Assembly (NCBI GenBank): GCA_020056205.1
Contig: JAGVIF010000433.1
Span: 1-8,654 of the forward strand
Reading direction: 5' to 3'
DNA: 8,654 nt
From: Lentisphaeria bacterium
GTDB lineage: Bacteria; Verrucomicrobiota; Lentisphaeria; Victivallales; GWF2-50-93
Position 1 is the stretch's first letter, and each line of letters opens with the position of its first letter. Below the pieces are notes generated by a model. The model saw only the letters and a program-made list of their open reading frames with translations, did not search any database and had not been told where the DNA came from. The translations under genes and the position numbers were made by a program. This document shows, piece by piece, positions 1 to 7,252 of the stretch.

Positions 1-1
1 C

Positions 2-3000
2 GCGGGCGTCCTAGCCGGATTGCTGTTCGCCGACGGCGGAACGAAAAATCTCATCATCAACGGAAATTTTGAGGAGGCGGAAGGCGAACTCCCGTCCGGC
101 TGGAGCGTATTCGGCGCCTCGGAAAGAGGTGTTGTGGCGCGCGTCGCCAAGGGACGTGACGGCGCCGGCCTTTCAATCGTGTGTGAAAACAACGATCCGT
201 CCGTGAAAGGGCGTTCGATCGCGGCGCGTATCCGTCCTATTGAGAACCTCCCTGCGGGGAAAGGATACACACTGTCCCTTGCGGCGCGCTCCCCGATCGC
301 CGGACAAAAACTCATTGTTTTCTACTACACCGATCCGCGTGACGGAACTCACTGGTACACGCGCCGCGAGGTGATGTTGTCCAAGGACTGGCGGACATAT
401 CGGGTGAGCGAACTCATCCCCCCCGACGCGGAATGGAGGAACAAAGCTTTGTCGTTCAACTTCCTCATTGAGAGCGGCAGTGCGCTCATTGATGATGTTT
501 CCTTCGCCGAAAGCACACCCCCGCGCCGTGCTGACATTGCCGGAAAGAATCTTCTTATGAACGGCGATTTCGAGAACAACGACGGGAACACGCTCTTCGA
601 CTGGGTTGCGTACGGATCGCTAGCCGGAAAGGGTAGCATCGGCGCCCGTGCGGTGGGATTCGTCAACGGCTCCTATTCAGCGGAGATAAAGTCGCTTGGC
701 ATCGATCCGACAACGAAGGACAAGATGGTTGTCCTCCGTAGTGCGCCGGTCGAGGATATCATTCCCGGCGAGCCCTACACGCTCACGTTCTACGCCCGCG
801 GCGAGTCCGACGGTCAGCCTCTCATCGTCTTTTACTACACCGATTCCGTCGCAGGACTACATTGGTACAAGCGGGAGGAATTCGTCCTCTCCCGCGAATG
901 GAAGCGATACACTTTTGCGGAAACTATTCCAGGCCCCGAAGAATGCAAGGCGCGGTCGCTCTACTTCCATTTCGCCGTTACGGTCGGAACCGTGCTCCTT
1001 GACGACGTTTCATTCATGATTGCCGAGCGTGCCGTTAAAGTCGGTGTTCGGCGGAAGAATATCCTCGTCAATCCGGGCTTCGACACAGGTGTGGACGGCT
1101 GGTTTACCGAGACATGGCATTCCACGGACGGCCCGGACCAACGAAGTATCGAGATAGACAGGACAAACCGGCACTCTGGGACAGCCTCGGTGAAGCTTTA
1201 CGGACTCAACAACAGCATCATAAGCCGACTCTATCCGTTTGTACCGGGTCGCACGTATGCCTTGTCGCTATATGCGCGCAACGAGGAAAGCGGGACAGAC
1301 GAAGCTTTCAGGATGTTCTCCATCACGCCGGACTGGAAGATCGAACGGCGGATCGTGATGCTTTCGGACCTCGGCACGGAATGGAAGCGGTTCTCGATCG
1401 AGTTCAAATATCCAGCGCTCGGCGGCGACTATCAGAATTCGTTCTACGTACGCGTCGATCCGAAGTCAACAGTGTGGATAGACTCGATGCAAGTCGAGGA
1501 AGGACAGGCGACGCCCTACGACCCAGGCATACAGGTCGGTGTCATGCCGCGTGCGCAGTTGGGGATATATCAGCCCGGAAACATCACCGCCGACGTTGTT
1601 GTCACTTCACAACACGGTCTCGAGCGTCCGGCTCTCCTGTCCGTCATCTGCGCCGACGTGAACCGCCGTATAATTGCGAAGCAGGAAGTGCCGCTTGAGT
1701 CATCGTCTCCGGAACGTATCGTAGTGCCGGTGTCATTTACAACCAATCAGCTCGGCGTCATTGACATTGCAACGGCCGTGTACGATGCGACCGACCGCGT
1801 CCTGCTTGCGGAAGGCTCCTGGCGCATTGCAATCGCCGATCCAATTAATTTCCGCAACAGGTACATCGGCATTGATCTTGACCCGGGAAGCGCATCGGTC
1901 CACGACATGAAAATGGGCGAAACGATTGCTTCTTATTTCGGCGCCGATTTTCAGCGCACTTTCATGCGTCCCGGCTACGCCCCGCGCTCGCGATTCCTCG
2001 CCGGCGACAATGTCTTTCTTGACACGATGAACGAGATGCTTCCGCTGCAGCGCCGTGCGATGATGATGACCGTAGTCAATCCCCCCGCCGACTCCATCCT
2101 CAACTATCACCAGATGCTCAAGGCGAAACGAGTTATCACCGATGATGAACTCTCCGACGAGATTGCGCGGTTCGGTGCGATGTTCGCCCACATCGCCGCA
2201 CGTCTTTCAAAGCACATCGGTTATTTCGAGATACTCAACGAACCCAATCTCTGGACGGTGGCAGGGGAGAAAGGCATGACACCCGAACGATATGCGCAGG
2301 TGGTGAAAGAGGTGGCGCCCTACGTCCGTGCGGCGGTGCCGAACGTGAAGCTTGCCGCCAACGTCAACGGGATAGACCATGCATATGCGGAACGATTCTT
2401 TGCCGCCGGCGGCGGGGCGTTTATCGATGTGTTCACAGTGCATCCTTATCGCGGAGCGCCGGAAAACCCGCCGATGTATGAGGACTTCAAACGTCTGCGC
2501 ACCATTATTGACAAGTACCAGAGCGGAATGCCGATCATCAACAGCGAACAATATTACGGCGTCCGCAATCAGATATACGCCCATGAATATGCCCGCAATT
2601 ATTATGCTGACGACGAGGAGGACTGCGCCGGACGCATCGTGCAGACGCTCCTGCATGGCGTCGCAGCCGAACGCGCACCGTTTTCCTTGCATGGCCCCAC
2701 CTCAAGTCTCTTCAAGTTCAGTCCGTTCGACACGCCGTATTACTACTATTTGTTCGGGTTGCTCAACGCCGGGAGCCGACTCATGGCCGATGTGACGAAC
2801 GGAACGAATATCACTGCGCACAACGCATGCCGCGCCTTCCTGTTTGAGAAAGCGGACGGGACTAGGTTGGTCTCGATCAACACACGCGTCTATGGGACAG
2901 AAGGTTTCATGAAGCGCCCGCCACTTGCCACATCGGTGCTCGATGCTAACGGCAACGCACTGCCGGGTGATCTGGCGCTGGGTTATCTTCCAACCTACCT

Positions 3001-4021
3001 TACGTTTGCGCACACGACCTCGTCGCAGGAGATCAAAACCGCAGTTCAATCCGCCATGTACCGCGGTTTTGACTTTCCGCTCAGCGTTTTCTGCGACCTT
3101 ACGCCCGAACGGAAGATGACGCTCATAGTGGAAAACACGGAAAATGCGCCCGTAAGCGGCAACATGCAATTCATCGTGCCCGAGGGCTTCGCGTCCCCTG
3201 GCCTCATGGACATTTCACTCGGGGCGGGAGAACGGCGCGAGTCATCGTTCGTCGTCACACGATCGCTCGACTGGCGTGAATCCTACGCCGTTTCATACAC
3301 CGGCAAGAGCGGCGACATGATAGTATCACGAACCGTGCGCCTGCCATCGCTGTTCGTGCCTAGGACACCCGCGCCGCCGGTCATTGATGGTGATCTCGCC
3401 GATTGGACGGACGTCGCGTGGCTCTCGCTTGGCGAGGATTCGCTTTCGACAGATTTCAATCCGAAGAATCCGCACACCGGTCCGTCCGATCTTGCCGCAG
3501 AGGTCGCTATCCGGTACGATGCATCGAACGTGTACCTTGCCGTAAACGTCAAGGACGAGACGTTCTTCCGCAGATCGGGCGGCGATCAGGAACTTTTTTC
3601 CGGCGACTCCGTGCAGGTATATTTCGATCTTAAAAACACCGCGCGAGAGGACATACGCGACTATGATGCCGACGATGCGGTCTATTCAATCGGGCTTAAT
3701 CAGGCAATGCGTCCGATCGCCTGGCTGGAAAAAAATCCCGGAGGCACGCGATATCTCGGAGGAGCCAACGAGGAAACAGGCATAGACACCGACGTTCGTG
3801 TCGCCTGCCGCAAGACTGCGGCGGGCTATGTCTATGAGATGGCGTTCCCGGGATACACGCTCCCGTTTCTCGCACTTGCGTCAGGTAGCATTTTCGGCAT
3901 ATCACTGCTCATCAATGATAATGACGGCGCCGGACGAAAACAGGGACTTACTCTCGGACCGAAAGGAACTGAACCGTGTAAGACACCGTTCCTGTGGCGT
4001 TGCGCACGTCTTAGCCAGTGA
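2..4021 (+). CDS. Large exported multi-CBM glycoside hydrolase (clan GH-A-like), 5' end outside window
   Basis: Predicted secreted polysaccharide-degrading enzyme. The frame is open from base 2. The first residues (AGVLAGLLFADGG) look like the end of a signal peptide, so the true start lies left of the window and the TTG at 20 is probably internal. Counting that TTG as residue 1, the domains are: CBM4/9-like modules at about 9-163, 176-333 and 346-500, each opening with an N-hydrophobic-N-G/P-x-F motif; a beta-rich linker at about 510-605; a TIM barrel at about 613-925; beta domains at about 930-1110; and a CBM9-like domain at about 1117-1333 opening with PPVIDGDLADW. In the barrel, FEILNEPNLW places the likely acid/base at Glu741, TVHPY carries His808, and IINSEQYYG places the likely nucleophile at Glu843. 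This arrangement fits GH39/GH5-like clan A enzymes, but I cannot name a family or substrate. The GC content is clearly higher than in the operon that follows. Confidence 0.88.
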   Translation, partial: AGVLAGLLFADGGTKNLIINGNFEEAEGELPSGWSVFGASERGVVARVAKGRDGAGLSIVCENNDPSVKGRSIAARIRPIENLPAGKGYTLSLAARSPIAGQKLIVFYYTDPRDGTHWYTRREVMLSKDWRTYRVSELIPPDAEWRNKALSFNFLIESGSALIDDVSFAESTPPRRADIAGKNLLMNGDFENNDGNTLFDWVAYGSLAGKGSIGARAVGFVNGSYSAEIKSLGIDPTTKDKMVVLRSAPVEDIIPGEPYTLTFYARGESDGQPLIVFYYTDSVAGLHWYKREEFVLSREWKRYTFAETIPGPEECKARSLYFHFAVTVGTVLLDDVSFMIAERAVKVGVRRKNILVNPGFDTGVDGWFTETWHSTDGPDQRSIEIDRTNRHSGTASVKLYGLNNSIISRLYPFVPGRTYALSLYARNEESGTDEAFRMFSITPDWKIERRIVMLSDLGTEWKRFSIEFKYPALGGDYQNSFYVRVDPKSTVWIDSMQVEEGQATPYDPGIQVGVMPRAQLGIYQPGNITADVVVTSQHGLERPALLSVICADVNRRIIAKQEVPLESSSPERIVVPVSFTTNQLGVIDIATAVYDATDRVLLAEGSWRIAIADPINFRNRYIGIDLDPGSASVHDMKMGETIASYFGADFQRTFMRPGYAPRSRFLAGDNVFLDTMNEMLPLQRRAMMMTVVNPPADSILNYHQMLKAKRVITDDELSDEIARFGAMFAHIAARLSKHIGYFEILNEPNLWTVAGEKGMTPERYAQVVKEVAPYVRAAVPNVKLAANVNGIDHAYAERFFAAGGGAFIDVFTVHPYRGAPENPPMYEDFKRLRTIIDKYQSGMPIINSEQYYGVRNQIYAHEYARNYYADDEEDCAGRIVQTLLHGVAAERAPFSLHGPTSSLFKFSPFDTPYYYYLFGLLNAGSRLMADVTNGTNITAHNACRAFLFEKADGTRLVSINTRVYGTEGFMKRPPLATSVLDANGNALPGDLALGYLPTYLTFAHTTSSQEIKTAVQSAMYRGFDFPLSVFCDLTPERKMTLIVENTENAPVSGNMQFIVPEGFASPGLMDISLGAGERRESSFVVTRSLDWRESYAVSYTGKSGDMIVSRTVRLPSLFVPRTPAPPVIDGDLADWTDVAWLSLGEDSLSTDFNPKNPHTGPSDLAAEVAIRYDASNVYLAVNVKDETFFRRSGGDQELFSGDSVQVYFDLKNTAREDIRDYDADDAVYSIGLNQAMRPIAWLEKNPGGTRYLGGANEETGIDTDVRVACRKTAAGYVYEMAFPGYTLPFLALASGSIFGISLLINDNDGAGRKQGLTLGPKGTEPCKTPFLWRCARLSQ
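44..1519 (+). repeat. Three tandem CBM4/9-like modules
   Basis: Three consecutive jelly-roll carbohydrate-binding units are coded at about 44-508, 545-1018 and 1055-1519. Units 1 and 2 are much closer to each other than to unit 3. Both contain LIVFYYTD, then HWY, then a K/R-rich strand with LS-x-(D/E)-W, and both end with LIDDVSF or LLDDVSF. Unit 3 keeps the opening NILVNPGFD and the closing WIDSMQVEEG typical of the family, but has a different middle. This suggests a recent duplication of units 1 and 2 beside an older third unit. Boundaries are approximate. Confidence 0.75.
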
Positions 4022-4107
4022 CGAAGTTCATGAGTTCTAAAATAAAAATATGTCCCATATGACCAATACGACCTATTCGATAATTGAATTAAAAATCGGC
4101 AATTGGC

Positions 4108-4140
4108 AAAAGATTTTGCGATTTTCGCGAAAATCTTTTT
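4108..4140 (+). terminator. Hairpin with T-run, likely terminator of the large hydrolase gene (possibly also an operator)
   Basis: AAAAGATTTTGCG (4108-4120) pairs with the CGC and AAAATCTTTT at 4126-4139, with one bulged G, followed by T4140. The arms begin with A's and end with T's, so it could terminate transcription in either direction. It lies 87 bases after the stop codon of the large hydrolase gene. Within it, 4120-4135 (GATTTTCGCGAAAATC) is a perfect 16-base palindrome, which could instead bind a dimeric repressor. The two readings are not exclusive. Confidence 0.6.
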
Positions 4141-4182
4141 CCGGCAGGCTCTATATTATGTCATTTCAACCGGAGGAGAAAG

Positions 4183-5121
4183 ATGAAAGATGCAACCAAA
4201 ATATTAGCGCGGCACATTAAAAATCCTTTAATTGATCCGGAAGATTATCCGGGAGTTCACATGATGTTCAACCCAAGCCCCGCTTTATACGACGGGAAAA
4301 CAATACTTTTAATATCGGTGGTGAAGTTTAAAAATAAATACGGAGGGGAAACCTGGGTGGCCGAAAGCGCGGACGGCATAAATTTTACCGTGAATCAAAA
4401 CCCGTTTTTTAATCTCTACGACAAAGAATACCCTTTTACTCTTATGAACAAGCATCTTATAGACAACAGATTAACAAAAATTGACGACACATATTATCTT
4501 ATTACTCCTGTCGGCAATTGGGATTACAGTTCCCCATGCGGTGTTCTTGGAAAAACAAAAGATTTTAAAACCTACGAAGTAATGGATATTATTACTGCTC
4601 CGCCGAACAGAGGAGCTTCTCTGTTTCCTGAAAAAATAAATGGTAAATATTATAAACTTGACCGGCCGGGATCGGGCACGGGAAATTTCGGAGATATTTG
4701 GATATCTTCCTCGCCGGATTTAATTCATTGGGGATACTATAGACCTGTTATAAGGCCTTATGCCGACTGGAATTCGACAAAAATGGGACCGACTCCGCCG
4801 ATTAAAACCGATAAAGGATGGCTTGTCATAATACATGGATGCACGATTTCATGTGGAAGTTATCAGTATTATATTGGAGCCATGCTTCTTGATTTGAGCG
4901 ACCCATCTAGGGTAATCGGGAAAACGTACAGCTATCTTTTAAGGCCTGATGCGGATTATGAAATATCCGGAATAACTGATAATGTCGTTTTTCCGTGCGG
5001 CGCACTGGCTGATTTCAAGACTGATACTCTCAAATTATATTACGGCGCCGCCGACACAAGGATATGTCTTGCCGAGGGATCAATAAAAGACATTGTCACG
5101 GCATGTCTGGAAGAAATTTAA
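4183..5121 (+). CDS. GH130 family glycoside phosphorylase (beta-mannoside phosphorylase type)
   Basis: Cytoplasmic enzyme of 312 residues with no signal peptide. GH130 enzymes use phosphate to split beta-mannosidic bonds, giving mannose 1-phosphate and a shorter sugar; some members are hydrolases. Family features visible: NPSPALYDG near residue 30; LTKIDDTYYLITP at about 97-109, where Asp101 is the likely catalytic acid; NRGASLFPEKINGKYY and DRPG with Arg143 and Arg161, which I take as the phosphate-binding pair from the family pattern; DIWISSSPDLIHWG; MGPTPPIKTDKGW; IHG with His218; GAMLLDL; and VVFPCGA then LYYGAADT near the end. Length is normal for the family. The start is fixed by GGAGGAG at 4172-4178, four bases before the ATG. 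A weak -10-like TATATT lies at 4152-4157. It is the first gene of an operon, with the transporter ATG 10 bases after its stop. The exact substrate cannot be read from sequence. Confidence 0.9.
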   Translation: MKDATKILARHIKNPLIDPEDYPGVHMMFNPSPALYDGKTILLISVVKFKNKYGGETWVAESADGINFTVNQNPFFNLYDKEYPFTLMNKHLIDNRLTKIDDTYYLITPVGNWDYSSPCGVLGKTKDFKTYEVMDIITAPPNRGASLFPEKINGKYYKLDRPGSGTGNFGDIWISSSPDLIHWGYYRPVIRPYADWNSTKMGPTPPIKTDKGWLVIIHGCTISCGSYQYYIGAMLLDLSDPSRVIGKTYSYLLRPDADYEISGITDNVVFPCGALADFKTDTLKLYYGAADTRICLAEGSIKDIVTACLEEI

Positions 5122-5131
5122 TACTAAAAAA

Positions 5132-6499
5132 ATGCGTAATTATCTGATCGTTCTGATATTCATAAACATTCTATGGGGAATAATCCCATGGCCGGCCACG
5201 CATCTGTTCCTGAACTATTCCATCTTCACGGTCATATTCATACGCTTTGTCATGTCTGCGGCGATCCTCGCGGCGATATTGACGGCATTCTGCGTCGCCA
5301 CAAACATCGGGGCACCATGTAAAAATCGAATAACCTTGACACGCCTAATAAAATATTTGAGATATTCCAACAAGGATTTTTTCTGTATGCCCCAGTGGGC
5401 ATATCTCATGATTGTTGCGGTCATCGGGGTCAACGGGCAGCTGATATTGTTTTTTTGGGGCTTAAAAACTTTGGGAGCCATCGTTATAACGATAGGTTTT
5501 ATAATCGCGCTTATTATCACGGCCGCAGCTAACTGGAGCATGGGAAAAGAAGACATGTCCGGCTTTACATTGCTTTATCTGTTTACTATGTTTATTGTTA
5601 TGATAATAATAGGGTTTATCAGCGGGAATGAACCTCATCATGAAAATATCATTTCAATCCAGAGCATGACGGTTACGGTTTCATACGGCCTTGCCTACGG
5701 ATTTTTTTTTATCACAAGCGGATTGGACAGGATGACGAACGAGGAGCATTTTTTTACGAGAGAAGTTCCTCGATATGCTCTTGCCAGGACGATTTTCAAA
5801 ATAACCTTGATATTCGCCATGGCGTCCGTGACGCTGATACCGTTGCTTTTTGTTTTAAAAACCGCCGGCATAAATCCAAGCCTTACCGAAGAAATATCCG
5901 GCTTTTTTTCACAACTGCATCTGTTGTTTAAAATAAGCATCATGCCGAACATGCTGTTCATTACCGTTTTTTGCACCATAATTCCCTTCTTAGGCTATTA
6001 TTATGCGGCGTCGAGATGGCCGAGAAATTCATCTTTTGAATTGTGGGGCGGAATCACCGCCATGATAGAGCCGATCGTAAACATGCTGGTGGGGTTGTAT
6101 CTGCTTCATGAAAGTTTTCCTGAAACGTGGCTCTACGTCGTGATAGTTCTAATGGGCATTGCGATTCTGATGAAGTATCTGAGCGAAACTGATTCTCAGG
6201 TCCACAGCCTGATATTTATCACCTCCAGGCCTAATTACTCCAAGATGATAATGAAGGAGGCTTACTGCATTAAAAGCGTGAAAAATGTAAAACTTCTGCT
6301 TGGAAAATATGATTTTATGGTAGAAATTCTTTCAAGCTCGATGAAGGATTTCAATGATGTCGTTGCAAATAAAATAGCAAGGTTGCCAGGCCTGATAAGT
6401 TATTCCGTAAACAATATCGTCAGCATAAGCAGGAACAGTTCAATTCCGGACGCGGAAAAGGGCATGCCGGCAAACAAGCGCAATAAAACAACAGCATAG
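5132..6499 (+). CDS. EamA/DMT-type membrane transporter fused to a C-terminal Lrp/AsnC ligand-binding (RAM) domain
   Basis: 455-residue inner-membrane protein. Residues 1 to about 345 are a series of hydrophobic helices typical of the 10-helix drug/metabolite transporter superfamily. Helix 1 begins NYLIVLIFINILWGIIPWP, and the last repeat carries GGITAMIEPIVNMLVGLYLLHE then a helix ending ILMKYLSE, a usual EamA ending. Residues about 358-434 are a different domain: HSLIFITSRP, LLLGKYDFMVEI (GKYD at 391-394), then ARLPGLISYSVNNIVSIS. This matches the beta-alpha-beta-beta-alpha-beta RAM effector domain of Lrp/AsnC regulators, without their helix-turn-helix. A hydrophilic tail follows. I chose the ATG at 5132 because the protein then opens straight into helix 1. 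An in-frame TTG at 5093 would overlap GH130, and no strong ribosome site decides the point. The next two genes encode the same RAM fold alone. Substrate and direction of transport are unknown. Confidence 0.85.
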   Translation: MRNYLIVLIFINILWGIIPWPATHLFLNYSIFTVIFIRFVMSAAILAAILTAFCVATNIGAPCKNRITLTRLIKYLRYSNKDFFCMPQWAYLMIVAVIGVNGQLILFFWGLKTLGAIVITIGFIIALIITAAANWSMGKEDMSGFTLLYLFTMFIVMIIIGFISGNEPHHENIISIQSMTVTVSYGLAYGFFFITSGLDRMTNEEHFFTREVPRYALARTIFKITLIFAMASVTLIPLLFVLKTAGINPSLTEEISGFFSQLHLLFKISIMPNMLFITVFCTIIPFLGYYYAASRWPRNSSFELWGGITAMIEPIVNMLVGLYLLHESFPETWLYVVIVLMGIAILMKYLSETDSQVHSLIFITSRPNYSKMIMKEAYCIKSVKNVKLLLGKYDFMVEILSSSMKDFNDVVANKIARLPGLISYSVNNIVSISRNSSIPDAEKGMPANKRNKTTA

Positions 6500-6507
6500 A
6501 AAAAGGA
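6500..6507 (+). promoter_or_regulatory. Ribosome-binding site choosing the start of the first stand-alone RAM gene
   Basis: AAAAAGGA lies right after the transporter stop. Its GGA is only one base from the ATG at 6509 but seven bases from the ATG at 6515, so the second ATG is the better start. Confidence 0.55.
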
Positions 6508-6514
6508 CATGTCT

Positions 6515-6760
6515 ATGGCGGTCAAGATGGCTGTATTGATGAAAATAAAAAACGGAAGCATGAAATCCGTGATAGATTCCTTGGCGGAAATTCCAGAAGT
6601 GACAAAAATTTCATCAATAACAGGGGATTATGATATTTTGCTCGATATCGAGGTCGAGAAACCTGAACAGCTCCAGAGCATATATCTAAAAAAAATAGAT
6701 CATATCCCTGGAATTATTGAAATCCATTCCCAGTTTGTTTTATCAGAATGGGAGAAATAG
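6515..6760 (+). CDS. Stand-alone Lrp/AsnC ligand-binding (RAM) domain protein, first copy
   Basis: Small soluble protein of 81 residues, made up wholly of one RAM domain, the small-molecule sensing and oligomerising part of Lrp/AsnC regulators. It has the expected strand MAVLMKI, a helix MKSVIDSLAEIPEV, the hallmark TGDYDILLDIEV (GDYD at 37-40), a second helix, then IDHIPGIIEIHSQFVL. No helix-turn-helix is present, so it is unlikely to bind DNA itself. Stand-alone RAM proteins are known to form dimers and higher rings and to bind amino acids. It lies 15 bases after the transporter fusion, which carries the same domain, and 15 bases before a second stand-alone copy, so the three are almost certainly co-transcribed. 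I infer that it acts as a partner of the transporter RAM domain. A longer start at 6509 would add two residues. Confidence 0.85.
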   Translation: MAVKMAVLMKIKNGSMKSVIDSLAEIPEVTKISSITGDYDILLDIEVEKPEQLQSIYLKKIDHIPGIIEIHSQFVLSEWEK

Positions 6761-6775
6761 AAGAGGCCTACGGAC

Positions 6776-7051
6776 ATGATAAAAATATTAAGCCTGTTGA
6801 CAACCAGAATAGACAGGACCGAAGAAGTCATTGAAGAATTAAGGCGGATACCTCAGGTAAAAGAATTGTTTTTCATAACTGGCAAATATGACATAGCCCT
6901 GATAATCGGAGGCGCTTCAAGCTACGAAATTTATTCCGTTTTCACAAATGATATTGACGCCATTGATGGCATCATATCCTCCGAGTCCCATCTGATAATG
7001 GACCATCTCGATATAAATAAGGAAAATCCGTCAGGCGAAGATACGCCGTGA
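6776..7051 (+). CDS. Stand-alone Lrp/AsnC ligand-binding (RAM) domain protein, second copy
   Basis: 91-residue soluble protein, again a single RAM domain with no DNA-binding part. Visible elements: strand IKILSLLTTRI, helix TEEVIEELRRIPQV, hallmark FFITGKYDIALII (GKYD at 36-39), a second helix, then IDAIDGIISSESHLIMDHL, followed by a short polar tail. AAGAGG at 6761-6766 is a good ribosome-binding site, nine bases before the ATG. It is the last gene of the operon and is followed by an intrinsic terminator 12 bases downstream. It is clearly related to the preceding gene and to the transporter tail, but all three have diverged: the usual PG of the last motif is DG here. That favours three distinct subunits over simple recent duplicates. 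The ligand is unknown; amino acids are typical for the family. Confidence 0.85.
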   Translation: MIKILSLLTTRIDRTEEVIEELRRIPQVKELFFITGKYDIALIIGGASSYEIYSVFTNDIDAIDGIISSESHLIMDHLDINKENPSGEDTP

Positions 7052-7063
7052 GATCAGACGGAA

Positions 7064-7094
7064 CACGGGACGGAACAGTCCCGTGCGGTTTTTT
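7064..7094 (+). terminator. Intrinsic terminator of the GH130-transporter-RAM operon
   Basis: A perfect 8-base-pair stem, CACGGGAC (7064-7071) with GTCCCGTG (7078-7085), encloses a six-base GGAACA loop. After CGG comes T6 (7089-7094). It starts 12 bases after the stop of the last RAM gene and closes the operon. Confidence 0.85.
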
Positions 7095-7172
7095 CTTCCT
7101 GATCGTGCACGGTGCAATATTCACGAACGAGATGGATATTGGGTTCGCTCATGATATATCTTGTTAAAGGCT

Positions 7173-7203
7173 AAAAAAGGGTGAAGGGCAGGATACTTCA
7201 CCC
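7173..7203 (-). terminator. Intrinsic terminator for leftward transcription
   Basis: On the - strand, GGGTGAAG (7203-7196) and CTTCACCC (7186-7179) form a perfect 8-base-pair stem with a nine-base loop, followed by T6 (7178-7173). It faces the operon terminator at 7064-7094. A - strand stop codon (TGA, 7200-7198) lies inside its first arm. This suggests that it closed a gene whose last codons remain here, probably the decayed transposase. Confidence 0.75.
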
Positions 7204-7252
7204 GCCGGAAGAAGCCTCCGAAGCCGATGGAGCTTCCACGCTTTCCATCGCA

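Noticed and set aside
1114..3169. Several open frames on both strands inside the large hydrolase gene.
   Set aside because: They are Arg-, Cys- and His-rich shadows of a GC-rich coding region with no recognisable domains; the main frame holds all the family motifs.
4022..4182. A full sigma-70 promoter for the GH130 operon.
   Set aside because: A -10-like TATATT is present at 4152-4157 but no convincing -35 at the right distance (GAAAAT at 4129-4134), so it is mentioned only as weak.
5093..5131. TTG at 5093 as the start of the transporter gene.
   Set aside because: It would place 13 polar residues before helix 1 and overlap the end of GH130, and no ribosome site supports it. The ATG at 5132 gives a normal transporter N-terminus.
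7140..7166. Possible imperfect terminal repeat of the IS256-like element, pairing with about 7786-7812.
   Set aside because: By eye only about half of the positions match, and only with a gap, which is too close to chance to call.
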